From positions 1 through 41,131 of the forward strand of contig DAOVVG010000001.1 of the NCBI GenBank assembly GCA_030632175.1: a stretch of DNA of 41,131 bases, in the 5' to 3' direction. Origin of the DNA: Gammaproteobacteria bacterium. GTDB lineage: Bacteria; Pseudomonadota; Gammaproteobacteria; UBA9214. Under the pieces are notes generated by a model. The model was not told the origin of the DNA. It did not search any database and saw only the letters and a program-made list of their open reading frames with translations. A program made the translations under genes and the position numbers. Below, in pieces: positions 1 through 8,060 of the stretch; positions within the stretch are counted from its first letter, which is position 1; each line of letters opens with the position of its first letter.

Positions 1-1431
1 ACGCAATGCGACCACGTGTGAATAACGGCGCCCGTCACCGGTGACGCCCACCGATTTCACCGGCAAAAATACCGTAAAGGCCTGGCTGACTGAGTCATAC
101 AGCTCGTGGTTGCGCAGCTCCTCGATAAATATGTGGTCCGCCAGCCGCAGCGTATCCGCGTATTCCTTTTTCACTTCGCCGAGTATGCGCACGCCCAGTC
201 CGGGACCGGGAAACGGGTGACGATAGACCATGTCATAGGGCAGACCAAGCTCCACGCCCAGCTTGCGTACTTCGTCCTTGAACAACTCGCGTAACGGTTC
301 GCACAGCTGCATACGCATGTGCTCGGGTAAACCACCGACATTGTGGTGCGACTTGATCAGGTGTGCCTTGCCAGTCTTGGCACCGGCCGATTCGATCACA
401 TCCGGGTAGATGGTGCCCTGCGCCAGCCACTCGGTCTCGCCGCTGAGCTTGTTGGCCTCTTCTTCGAATACTTCGATAAACATATTGCCAATAATCTTGC
501 GCTTTTGTTCCGGCTCATCGACACCTTTGAGCGCCGAAAGGAAACGTTCTTCCGCATCGACCCGGATAACGCGCACACCCATGTGCTCGGCAAAGGTGGC
601 CATTACCTGGTCACCTTCCCGGTAGCGCAACAAACCGTTATCGACAAACACACAAACCAGCTGGTCGCCGATGGCCTTGTGTAACAGCGCTGCAACAACC
701 GAAGAATCGACACCACCCGACAGACCCAGCAGGACATTGCCAGCACCCACCTGCGCCTGTATATCGCTGATACTGCTGCTGACAATATGGTCTGACGTCC
801 ACAAGGCATCACAACCGCACAGCTCAATCAAAAAACGCTGCAGAATGCGCTCGCCCTGATGTGTATGCGTGACTTCCGGGTGAAACTGGATACCGTAATA
901 GGCACGCTCATCATCGGCCATCGCGGCGATCGGCGCACTGTCAGTACTGGCAGCAACCTTGAAGCCGGCCGGCAACTCAACCACGCGATCTCCATGACTC
1001 ATCCATACATCCAGCAAGCCATAGCCTTCGTCCGTGGTGTGGTCTTCGATGTCTGTCAGCAGGCGTGAATGCCCACGTGCGCGCACCTGCGCATAGCCAT
1101 ATTCATGTTGATCCGAATTTTCGACCACACCACCCAGCTGTGCCACCATGGTCTGCATGCCGTAACAGATACCCAACAATGGTACGCCGCTGTCGAACAC
1201 TATCTGCGGCGCCTGCGGCGCATCACCACCGGTCACCGTTTCCGGCCCGCCGGACAGGATAATGCCCATGGGTTTAAACGCACGGATGTCATCAACATCC
1301 ACGTCATAGGGATAGATTTCACAATACACGCCGATCTCACGCACGCGTCGCGCAATCAGCTGGGTGTACTGGGAACCGAAATCCAGGATCAGGATTCGGT
1401 GTGCATGAATGTCGTTGTTATTTGAAGTCAC
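1..1431 (-). CDS. guaA: GMP synthase (glutamine-hydrolysing), 3' end outside window
   Basis: Converts XMP to GMP with ATP and glutamine, the last step of guanine nucleotide synthesis, in the cytoplasm. I translated 477 codons in frame up to the window edge; about 50 C-terminal residues of the usual ~525 are missing. The N-terminal class I glutamine amidotransferase domain shows LDFGSQYTQ (residues 16-24) and the nucleophile Cys89 in GICYGMQ. The PP-loop ATP pyrophosphatase domain follows with LSGGVDSS near residue 230. The start is a GTG at 1431-1429 that gives the family N-terminus; no ATG lies nearby and no strong Shine-Dalgarno is visible. It lies 153 bp downstream of guaB on the same strand, so a guaBA operon is likely. 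The gap carries a truncated copy of a dispersed repeat. Confidence 0.95.
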   Translation of the reverse strand, partial: MTSNNNDIHAHRILILDFGSQYTQLIARRVREIGVYCEIYPYDVDVDDIRAFKPMGIILSGGPETVTGGDAPQAPQIVFDSGVPLLGICYGMQTMVAQLGGVVENSDQHEYGYAQVRARGHSRLLTDIEDHTTDEGYGLLDVWMSHGDRVVELPAGFKVAASTDSAPIAAMADDERAYYGIQFHPEVTHTHQGERILQRFLIELCGCDALWTSDHIVSSSISDIQAQVGAGNVLLGLSGGVDSSVVAALLHKAIGDQLVCVFVDNGLLRYREGDQVMATFAEHMGVRVIRVDAEERFLSALKGVDEPEQKRKIIGNMFIEVFEEEANKLSGETEWLAQGTIYPDVIESAGAKTGKAHLIKSHHNVGGLPEHMRMQLCEPLRELFKDEVRKLGVELGLPYDMVYRHPFPGPGLGVRILGEVKKEYADTLRLADHIFIEELRNHELYDSVSQAFTVFLPVKSVGVTGDGRRYSHVVALR

Positions 1432-1460
1432 GATATCACTTATATATAAAGCGTCTTTTT

Positions 1461-1560
1461 CTTTGGGGAGAAGGACAAGATGAGAAGATTATGGTTAGGA
1501 AAGCTGCCTGTTTTATCCCCTTTTATGCCCGGCGCTTAATCGGGTATAAAGGAGAGGGAG
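1461..1560 (+). repeat. Composite intergenic repeat, copy A1 (diverged)
   Basis: Lies between guaB and guaA. Positions 1512-1546 (35 bp, containing TGCCCGGCGCTTAATCGGGT) recur exactly, on the opposite strand, at 4563-4597. The flanking GGGAGAAGGACA-like part at 1465-1476 matches the reverse complement of the copy at 4531-4682, while the middle has diverged. No coding sequence is visible. Confidence 0.75.
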
Positions 1561-1584
1561 TTTATGGGGCGAGGCGGCACGGCA

Positions 1585-3039
1585 TCACACCCGGTAATTC
1601 GGTGCTTCCTTGGTGATTGATACATCATGCACATGGCTTTCTTTCATGCCGGCATTGGTGACACGAATAAATTCTGGCTTGGTACGCATCTCTTCAATGC
1701 TGGCACAACCGGTATAACCCATACTGGCGCGTACCCCGCCCATCAACTGGTGCAAAATGGCAATCATGCTGCCCTTGTAGGGAACACGGCCCTCAATCCC
1801 CTCCGGCACCAGCTTGTCCGGCTCGCCACCTTCCTGGAAATAGCGGTCGCTGGAACCCAGCTTCATGGCACCCAGCGAACCCATGCCGCGATAGGCCTTG
1901 TAGGACCGTCCTTTATACAGTTCCACTTCGCCCGGCGCTTCTTCAGTACCGGCCAGCATGCTGCCGATCATCACCGAGTAAGCACCGGCCGCCAGTGCCT
2001 TGGCCACATCACCGGAATAACGTATACCGCCATCAGCAATCAGGGGAATACCGTCTTTGCGCAACTCGTCTGCCACATTGGCAACTGCCGAGATCTGTGG
2101 CACACCAATACCGGCCACAATACGCGTGGTGCAAATGGAACCCGGACCGATACCGACCTTGACACCATCGGCACCGGCCTCTACCAGTGCCCTGGCCGCA
2201 GCCGCCGTTGCAATGTTGCCGCCGATCACCTGTATATCCGGGTAGTGCTGCTTCACCCAGCGAACCCGATCGATAACACCCTGCGAATGCCCGTGCGCCG
2301 TATCAACGATCACCACGTCAACACCCGCTTGCACCAAAGCATCAACCCGCGCCTCGGTATTACCACCGGTACCAACCGCCGCGCCAACGCGTAGCCGCCC
2401 ATGCTCATCCTTGCAGGCATTCGGGTAGTCGGTGGACTTCTGAATATCCTTGACCGTGATCATGCCGCGCAACTTGAAGTCATCGTTGACCACCAGCACA
2501 CGTTCAATGCGGTGCTTGTGCAACAGCGCAATCACATCATCCTTGCCGACACCTTCGGGCACTGTCACCAGCCTGTCTTTCGGTGTCATGACATTGGTTA
2601 CGGGCAGATCAAGATTGGTTTCAAAGCGCCGGTCACGGCTGGTCACAATACCCACGAGGTCATCACCATCAACGACCGGCACGCCGGAAATATTGTTCGC
2701 GCGGGTCAGTTCTATGACCTCGCGAATACTGGTAGATGATGAAACTGTAATCGGGTCCTTGATGACCCCGCTTTCAAACTTCTTCACCCGCTGGACTTCA
2801 ACCGCCTGCTCCTCGGCCGTGAGGTTCTTGTGGATGATGCCAATACCACCTTCCTGCGCCAGCGCAATCGCCAGCCGGGATTCAGTAACGGTATCCATGG
2901 CCGCCGACAGAACGGGGATTTTCAGCTCAATCTCGCGAGTCAGCTGGCTGCGCAGACTGACATCACGCGGCAAGACGATGGAATGTGCCGGCAACAGCAG
3001 GACGTCATCAAAAGTTAGAGCTTCCTGCGATATGCGCAT
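1585..3039 (-). CDS. guaB: Inosine-5'-monophosphate dehydrogenase
   Basis: Oxidises IMP to XMP with NAD+, the committed step to GMP. The protein is 484 residues, close to the ~488 usual for proteobacterial enzymes. It begins MRISQEALTFDDVLL. A (beta/alpha)8 barrel is interrupted by two CBS domains (about residues 90-205), and the catalytic Cys303 lies in GPGSICTTR. The reading frame stays open 64 codons further upstream, but that extension has no family similarity and overlaps the promoter, so the ATG at 3039 was chosen. It is divergent from xseA and followed by guaA. Transcription probably starts from the promoter at 3074-3102, giving a leader of about 30 nt. Confidence 0.97.
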   Translation of the reverse strand: MRISQEALTFDDVLLLPAHSIVLPRDVSLRSQLTREIELKIPVLSAAMDTVTESRLAIALAQEGGIGIIHKNLTAEEQAVEVQRVKKFESGVIKDPITVSSSTSIREVIELTRANNISGVPVVDGDDLVGIVTSRDRRFETNLDLPVTNVMTPKDRLVTVPEGVGKDDVIALLHKHRIERVLVVNDDFKLRGMITVKDIQKSTDYPNACKDEHGRLRVGAAVGTGGNTEARVDALVQAGVDVVIVDTAHGHSQGVIDRVRWVKQHYPDIQVIGGNIATAAAARALVEAGADGVKVGIGPGSICTTRIVAGIGVPQISAVANVADELRKDGIPLIADGGIRYSGDVAKALAAGAYSVMIGSMLAGTEEAPGEVELYKGRSYKAYRGMGSLGAMKLGSSDRYFQEGGEPDKLVPEGIEGRVPYKGSMIAILHQLMGGVRASMGYTGCASIEEMRTKPEFIRVTNAGMKESHVHDVSITKEAPNYRV

Positions 3040-3073
3040 GTTTCCGGGTTCCGCCTGTTGAGAATGGCCGCCA

Positions 3074-3102
3074 ATTATAGGGACTGGCGCTACTCCGGTA
3101 AA
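3074..3102 (-). promoter_or_regulatory. Sigma-70 type promoter of guaB
   Basis: On the minus strand, TTTACC (3102-3097) and a perfect TATAAT (3079-3074) are separated by exactly 17 nt, ending 34 nt upstream of the guaB ATG. The -35 box matches 4 of 6 consensus positions. The start point, PurR-like sites and stringent control are not determined. Confidence 0.7.
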
Positions 3103-3149
3103 CTCTACACTGGCCTTTTCTCCCCCGATTCCGTGTATCCTTGCCTCCC

Positions 3150-4520
3150 ATGTCAGAATCTGCACTGGACAAGCAGCCACGAGCCCCGAATCGAGACGTT
3201 TATAGCGTTTCCCGCCTGAACCAGACCGCACGGAAATTGCTGGAACAGGGCCTGGCCCGCATCTGGCTGGAAGGCGAACTATCGAATCTCGCCCGGCCCT
3301 CCTCCGGCCATCTCTACTTCACCCTCAAGGACAGCAAGGCACAAATACGCGGTGCCATGTTCCGCAGTCGCAACCAGCTGCTGCGATTCAGGCCGGAAGA
3401 AGGCATGCAGGTGCTGGTGCGCGCAAAGATCAGCCTGTACGAACCCCGCGGCGACTACCAGCTAATTGCCGAGGCCATGCAGGAAGCCGGTGACGGTGTG
3501 TTGCAGCAAGCCTTTGATGCGCTCAAATCAAAGCTGGAAAAAGAAGGCCTGTTTAACCCTGAAACGAAACAGGTATTACCAGCACTCCCCGGACGTATCG
3601 GCGTGATTACCTCTCCCAGTGGCGCTGCCATTCGCGACGTACTCAGCGTACTGAAACGACGCTTTCCGGCAATCCCGGTACTGGTTTATCCGGTTCCGGT
3701 GCAGGGCAAGGACGCCGGCAGGGAAATTGCGGCCATGCTGGAGACCGCTGCCGCACGCAAGGAATGTGACGTGCTCATTCTGACGCGTGGCGGCGGTTCA
3801 CTGGAAGACCTGTGGGCCTTCAATGAAGAAATCGTGGCACGCGCCATCCACGACTGCCCGATCCCCGTAATCAGCGCCGTCGGCCATGAAGTCGACTTCA
3901 CCATTGCGGATTTTGTCGCCGACCAGCGCGCACCCACGCCCTCGGCGGCGGCCGAACTGGTCAGCCCGGACCAGGCCGAGTGGCAGACTCAGGTCAGGGC
4001 GCTGGAGACGCGCGGCGCACGCCTCATCCGCCAGGCCCTGGTAGACAGTCAGGAACGTCTGCGCTGGCTGGATCAACGCCTGCAGCTGCGGCATCCCGGC
4101 CAGCAGCTGCGCCAGCAGGCACAGCGACTTGACGAACTGGAACAACGCTATCGACTGGCTATTAATTCATATTTCAACAAGTTGCGGTATTCTCTTAATG
4201 AGGCACTCGCACGACTGAAGCAGGCCTCGCCCGCCCACCAGATCAGCCGCACAGAGCTGCTGCGACAGGCACTGGCACAGCGTCTGCGCGCTGCAATGAA
4301 CAGCTTGCTACAGACCCGGCAACAACAACTGGCGGTGGCGTGCAAATCACTGGATACCATCAGCCCGCTGGCGACGCTCGACCGGGGCTATGCCATCGTT
4401 ACCCGGCAGGAAGACAACCACATATTACACGCGGCAAACACCGTGAAGGCCGGTGAACAAATCGAGGCACGCCTTGCCGAAGGGCGCTTGTTGTGTACCG
4501 TTGATAAAGTTGTGAAGTAA
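3150..4520 (+). CDS. xseA: Exodeoxyribonuclease VII large subunit
   Basis: Catalytic subunit of ExoVII, which degrades single-stranded DNA in both directions. The protein is 456 residues, the same length as E. coli XseA. An N-terminal OB-fold with SVSRLNQTARKLLEQ and WLEGELSNLARPSSGHLYF is followed by the catalytic region (GRIGVITSPSGAAIRD, RGGGSLEDLWAFNEE, GHEVDFTIADFVADQRAPTPSAA, each a separate motif), a long coiled-coil stretch (about residues 280-400) and a C-terminal LDRGYAIV motif. The ATG at 3150 was chosen; an in-frame TTG lies three codons upstream. The partner xseB is not in this window. It is divergent from guaB across 110 bp. Confidence 0.96.
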   Translation: MSESALDKQPRAPNRDVYSVSRLNQTARKLLEQGLARIWLEGELSNLARPSSGHLYFTLKDSKAQIRGAMFRSRNQLLRFRPEEGMQVLVRAKISLYEPRGDYQLIAEAMQEAGDGVLQQAFDALKSKLEKEGLFNPETKQVLPALPGRIGVITSPSGAAIRDVLSVLKRRFPAIPVLVYPVPVQGKDAGREIAAMLETAAARKECDVLILTRGGGSLEDLWAFNEEIVARAIHDCPIPVISAVGHEVDFTIADFVADQRAPTPSAAAELVSPDQAEWQTQVRALETRGARLIRQALVDSQERLRWLDQRLQLRHPGQQLRQQAQRLDELEQRYRLAINSYFNKLRYSLNEALARLKQASPAHQISRTELLRQALAQRLRAAMNSLLQTRQQQLAVACKSLDTISPLATLDRGYAIVTRQEDNHILHAANTVKAGEQIEARLAEGRLLCTVDKVVK

Positions 4521-4530
4521 TGAATTAGCC

Positions 4531-4682
4531 ACCCCCTCTCCCCCAGGGAGAGGGCCGGGGAGTACCCGATTAAGCGCCGGGCATAAAAGGGGATAAACTT
4601 ACCAAAGCCTGATCAATACCCCCCCTTCCTGTCCTTCTCCCGAAGCACTCAAAGAACGAGCATAAAGGAGAAGGAACGCACT
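4531..4682 (-). repeat. Composite intergenic repeat, copy A2
   Basis: Fills most of the 220-bp gap after xseA. It begins with a perfect 9-bp hairpin, CCCTCTCCC (4534-4542) and GGGAGAGGG (4546-4554), then the 35-bp block 4563-4597 shared in inverted orientation with 1512-1546. Next is the 55-bp block 4625-4679, shared with 15246-15300 with two mismatches. That block contains an 8-bp inverted pair, CCTTCTCC (4633-4640) and GGAGAAGG (4667-4674). The remainder to 4740 shows no gene. Confidence 0.8.
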
Positions 4683-4740
4683 ACCTTTAACTGAGGCGGG
4701 AAAATCGACACTTTCAATTAACCTACATAGTGAAAAAATA

Positions 4741-5595
4741 ATGTTACGTATTTTTATTTTCTCTGCTTTTACACTGTTCGCTACACTCGGCCAAGCACTG
4801 TCGCTCGATACCACCCCCGTTCCCGGCGGTGTGGCTGTGATCACCCTGCCCGCCGATGCGGTAGCAACGACAGCGCGCTATGGTGAAAAGAAAATCCTGG
4901 TGATGAAAAACAAAGACCGGCACATCGCCGTCATCGGTTTGCCTCTGGCCACCAAACCCGGTCGGCATTTCCTGACGGTAACAGACCGGCAGGGAAAGAC
5001 GCAGAACATTGGCTTCCAGGTCGAAGACAAACATTACGAGGAACAACACATCACTATCAAGGACAAGCGCAAGGTCAATCCGGAAAAACGCGATATGGAA
5101 CGAATCTCCCGTGAATCAAAGCAGATCAAATCAGCCCTGCGTCACTGGTCACCCGAGGAAGACGTGGTCATTGAATTCCGCAAACCGGTCAACGGTCCGA
5201 CCAGCAGCCCGTACGGTCTGCGACGCTTTTTCAATGAGCAGCCACGCAAGCCGCACAGTGGACTGGATATCGCCGCACCAGAAGGCACCCCGATACTGGC
5301 CCCTGCCCCCGGCACCGTACTCGACACCGGCGATTTCTTTTTCAATGGCAACACGGTACTGCTCGATCACGGCCAGGGACTGGTCACCCTGTACTGCCAT
5401 ATGAGCAAGATCGGCGTGAAGCCCGGACAAACAGTTAACACCGGCGACAATCTCGGCGCAGTCGGCATGACCGGCCGGGTTACCGGACCGCATTTACACT
5501 GGGGTGTCAGTCTGAATGATGCGCGCATTGACCCACTGCTGTTTCTGCCAGACGAGCCAGACAACGCCGATCAGAACGGAGACAAAACACCATGA
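4741..5595 (+). CDS. Secreted LytM/M23-family metallopeptidase
   Basis: Probable peptidoglycan endopeptidase acting in the periplasm. The protein is 284 residues. The N-terminus MLRIFIFSAFTLFATLGQALS looks like a signal peptide. A beta-rich domain (about 25-100) and a charged linker follow, then the LytM domain (about 150-275). All expected zinc and catalytic residues are present: His172 and Asp176 in HSGLDI, His220 in YCHM, and His251 and His253 in HLHWGV. It should therefore be an active enzyme rather than a degenerate EnvC/NlpD-type activator. The stop overlaps the start of the next gene in ATGA, implying translational coupling. It follows xseA after a repeat-filled gap, so it may have its own promoter; the Shine-Dalgarno is weak. 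The exact peptide bond cut cannot be read from sequence. Confidence 0.9.
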   Translation: MLRIFIFSAFTLFATLGQALSLDTTPVPGGVAVITLPADAVATTARYGEKKILVMKNKDRHIAVIGLPLATKPGRHFLTVTDRQGKTQNIGFQVEDKHYEEQHITIKDKRKVNPEKRDMERISRESKQIKSALRHWSPEEDVVIEFRKPVNGPTSSPYGLRRFFNEQPRKPHSGLDIAAPEGTPILAPAPGTVLDTGDFFFNGNTVLLDHGQGLVTLYCHMSKIGVKPGQTVNTGDNLGAVGMTGRVTGPHLHWGVSLNDARIDPLLFLPDEPDNADQNGDKTP

Positions 5596-5816
5596 AGCAA
5601 CTGGATCAGTATGAACTGCGAGACCTGAAGCGCATCTACCGCACGCTGCATGGCCAGTTACAACAGGATTTCGAATTAATGGACTCCGAGCTGCTGCATG
5701 ACCTGCAGACTTACCTGCAGGCACAGGCGACTGCCGATGGCGTGGATGTCTCCCTGCACGCGCAGTGGGCGGCCTGGCTGAATGACGGCAAACCGGTAGA
5801 TTGCCCGCTGGAATGA
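5592..5816 (+). CDS. Small acidic protein of unknown function coupled to the M23 peptidase
   Basis: The protein is 74 residues, beginning MKQLDQYELRDLKRIYRTL. It is soluble, predicted largely helical, with many Leu, Gln and Asp, no signal peptide, no membrane segment and no cysteine pair. It starts inside the stop codon of the M23 peptidase (ATGA overlap), so the two are almost certainly co-translated. It does not resemble XseB despite lying near xseA: the XseB pattern of an FEKAL-type helix and an LEEAL-type motif is missing. The stop codon's last base is the first base of a REP-like palindrome. Function not recognised; a cytoplasmic partner of the divergently located xseA/guaB genes or of the peptidase operon cannot be inferred. 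Confidence 0.75.
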   Translation: MKQLDQYELRDLKRIYRTLHGQLQQDFELMDSELLHDLQTYLQAQATADGVDVSLHAQWAAWLNDGKPVDCPLE

Positions 5817-5879
5817 TCGCGGACATGGTCCGCTCCTACAGGTGCTTCGATTAATGCAGGAGCGGACCATGTCCGCGAT
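5816..5879. repeat. REPIN-like paired REP, copy B1 (tail-to-tail)
   Basis: Two 25-bp inverted arms (5816-5840 and 5855-5879, one mismatch) are separated by 14 nt. Each arm has its own small hairpin, GCGGAC-cat-GTCCGC, and a GTAGGAG or GCAGGAG end. Here the GTAGG ends face each other across the spacer, opposite to copies B2 and B3. It begins in the last base of the preceding stop codon. The rest of the gap to 5960 shows only a weak REP-like fragment (CTGCAGGAGCAGAT, 5949-5962). Confidence 0.88.
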
Positions 5880-5960
5880 TAACGCCCGGGGCAAACACAT
5901 CGCGCATTAGATGCACCCCTGCACTGGTTGGAATAGCGGAGACAAGCTGCAGGAGCAGAT

Positions 5961-6467
5961 TTAATCCGCGTTACGCAAATCCCGCTCAATTGATCGATAC
6001 AGCGCCGCATCTGCTTCACTGAAGCAACAGGCAATAATACGTTCGAAGCGATCCTCATATGCCAGCATGGTATTCATGGCAATCATGGTCGCCTCCCGCT
6101 TCGGATAGCCGTAAGCACCGGTACTGATGGCCGGAAAAGCAATCGAGCCGACAGCATACTGCAGGGCCAACTCAAAACTGTTTCGGTAACACGCCTTCAG
6201 CAGCGCTTCTTCATAATGCATGCCGTCTTTCCACACCGGACCAACGGTGTGAATAATCCGGCGTGCCGGCAATTCGAACCCCGGACTCAGCCTGGCCTCT
6301 CCGCTGCGGCAACCTTTCAGGGTGCGGCAGTAATCCTGCAACAACGGTCCGGCTGCTGCGTGAATAGCGCCGTCCACCCCGCCACCACCAAGCAAGGTGC
6401 TGTTGGCCGCGTTTACGATGGCATCGACTTTCAGTTTTGTAATGTCGCCGACTATTATTTCGATCAT
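5961..6467 (-). CDS. Macro domain protein (ADP-ribose / O-acetyl-ADP-ribose hydrolase type)
   Basis: The 168-residue protein is a stand-alone macro domain, a fold that binds ADP-ribose and in the MacroD/YmdB group removes ADP-ribose or acetyl from it. Visible motifs are GDIT near the N-terminus, VNAANSTLLGGGGVDGAIH (about 18-36), which forms the adenine/ribose-binding and catalytic loop, and the phosphate loop AISTGAYGYP. It is divergent from the ferredoxin-reductase fusion with 94 bp between starts, so a shared control region is possible. The presence of the NAAN and GGGGVDGAIH motifs favours catalytic activity. The physiological substrate is not evident. Confidence 0.92.
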   Translation of the reverse strand: MIEIIVGDITKLKVDAIVNAANSTLLGGGGVDGAIHAAAGPLLQDYCRTLKGCRSGEARLSPGFELPARRIIHTVGPVWKDGMHYEEALLKACYRNSFELALQYAVGSIAFPAISTGAYGYPKREATMIAMNTMLAYEDRFERIIACCFSEADAALYRSIERDLRNAD

Positions 6468-6561
6468 AACGGTCGCAGTATATCGTAGCGGTCATTTGAA
6501 AATCACCTATGCTAGAGTACACAAAAACAGGATTGCAGACACACGCATCAGGGAGGGGGGA

Positions 6562-8052
6562 ATGCCGCGTCTCATAACACTTTCACGAGCTGCACGCCTG
6601 GTGGGCGTAAAGCGTGGGGCACTGCAGAAAAGAATACGGCAAGGCGAATTACGCACCTTTGAAGGGGAGTTGCTGCTCGCAGACTTGCTGCAGGCCTACC
6701 CGCAGACAGAAGTAGAAGACACCACCATGCTCGAGCGAGTCGAGCACATCATGGAAAATGCGGTCAACAAGATCGTGCGGCCCGCCAGTGATGACCAACC
6801 GGATACGGACACACTGGCTGCCCGTATCCTGGCACTCGGGCAGGAACTCGCCCGGGCACGGCAGGAAGGGCGGCGCCATGCTGATATGGTCGCAGACATA
6901 CAGCAGAAACTGGATGAACTGGCACCCGAGGCAGAACAGACGCAGGACCGGACTTTCAGTAAACTCAAGGACTGGTTCACACTGGCACTGGCATCCACTG
7001 ATACGCCAGCTGATGATTCGAACATACTGGCCAGAGAGGCTTTTTTACGTGTGATGGCAGCCCAGGTACGCATCCTGCCCAGCGGGCATGAATTTTTTAT
7101 AGAAGGCTCCGACTCCATACTGGAGGCCGGACTACGTGGCGGTCTGGCGCTGGGCTACGGCTGCAGTAACGGTAACTGCGGCAAGTGCAAGGCCAAGGTT
7201 GTTTCCGGGCAGGTCAAGAAAATCTGCCCGCATGACTACGTGCTTTCCGAGACAGAGAAAGGACTGGGTTACATACTCACCTGCTCCAACACCGCCGTCA
7301 CCGATGTCGTGCTGGAAGCCGAGGAAGCACTCGGCTCACGCGACATCCCTCAGCAGGAAATTGATGTCCGCGTCAGGAAGATCGAACAGCCTGATGACCG
7401 GGTAATCATCCTGCATGCCAAGACACCCCGCACCAAACGACTGCGCTTCCTCGCCGGCCAGTACCTGTCACTTAAGCTCGAGGGTCTGCCGGCGCAGGAT
7501 TGCTCGATAGCCAGCTGCCCCTGTGATGACATGAACCTGCAGTTCCATATCCCGGTCATCCCGGGCAACCCCTTCAGCGAACAGCTGGCCGATGTCACCA
7601 GGTCAAATACAGTGATCCGCATAACGGGGCCAGGGGGCGATTTTACACTGAACGAGGATTCACCCCGCTCCATCGTATTTATTGCGGTCAATGCCGGCTT
7701 TGGCCCGGTTAAAAGCCTGATCGAACATGCAATGGCACTCGACATCGCCGAGAACCTGTACCTCTACTGGATTACCACACCCGAAAACAACCACTACCAG
7801 GGTAACCTGTGCCGCTCATGGGATGATGCACTGGATAATTTTCACTACCGTCCACTGGAGGCAACAGACGCACACTCCGTCGCAGACCTGTTAGCGGAAA
7901 TCATTGCTGCTCTGGATGCAGTGCAGGAGCTGGATTTTTACGTCTGCGCACCAGCCCCGTTGCCGGGAGACATCGAAGCACTGCTGGCAGAAGGCGGGGT
8001 CAATGCGGGGCATTTGCGACTGGAACCTGTCCGGGAGAATCAGGCCGGATAG
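6562..8052 (+). CDS. HTH-like domain fused to [2Fe-2S] ferredoxin and flavin/NAD reductase domains
   Basis: The protein is 496 residues. The ATG at 6562 was chosen because a strong purine-rich Shine-Dalgarno (GGGAGGGGGG) lies just upstream, while the longer frame overlaps the macro gene. Domains in order: an excisionase/MerR-like helix-turn-helix (about 4-45, LSRAARLVGVKRGALQKRI); a helical, probably coiled-coil segment (55-125); a plant-type [2Fe-2S] ferredoxin domain with ligands Cys201, Cys206, Cys209 and Cys241; then a ferredoxin-NADP reductase-like FAD and NAD region (265-490). The usual flavin motif RxYS is replaced by QDCS (312-315), the usual GTG(F/I)AP nucleotide loop by NAGFGP (377-382), and CGPP by CAPAP. 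Electron transfer with altered or lost NAD(P)H use is inferred. It is convergent with sspB, 8 bp apart. No partner is obvious. Confidence 0.82.
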   Translation: MPRLITLSRAARLVGVKRGALQKRIRQGELRTFEGELLLADLLQAYPQTEVEDTTMLERVEHIMENAVNKIVRPASDDQPDTDTLAARILALGQELARARQEGRRHADMVADIQQKLDELAPEAEQTQDRTFSKLKDWFTLALASTDTPADDSNILAREAFLRVMAAQVRILPSGHEFFIEGSDSILEAGLRGGLALGYGCSNGNCGKCKAKVVSGQVKKICPHDYVLSETEKGLGYILTCSNTAVTDVVLEAEEALGSRDIPQQEIDVRVRKIEQPDDRVIILHAKTPRTKRLRFLAGQYLSLKLEGLPAQDCSIASCPCDDMNLQFHIPVIPGNPFSEQLADVTRSNTVIRITGPGGDFTLNEDSPRSIVFIAVNAGFGPVKSLIEHAMALDIAENLYLYWITTPENNHYQGNLCRSWDDALDNFHYRPLEATDAHSVADLLAEIIAALDAVQELDFYVCAPAPLPGDIEALLAEGGVNAGHLRLEPVRENQAG

Positions 8053-8060
8053 GAACGGGC

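Noticed and set aside
3040..3231. Longer N-terminus for guaB
   Set aside because: The extra 64 codons overlap the guaB promoter and the xseA start, and the family begins at MRISQEALTF.
5592..5816. Possible xseB next to xseA
   Set aside because: The 74-residue protein is of XseB size but lacks the XseB sequence pattern, and an M23 peptidase lies between it and xseA.
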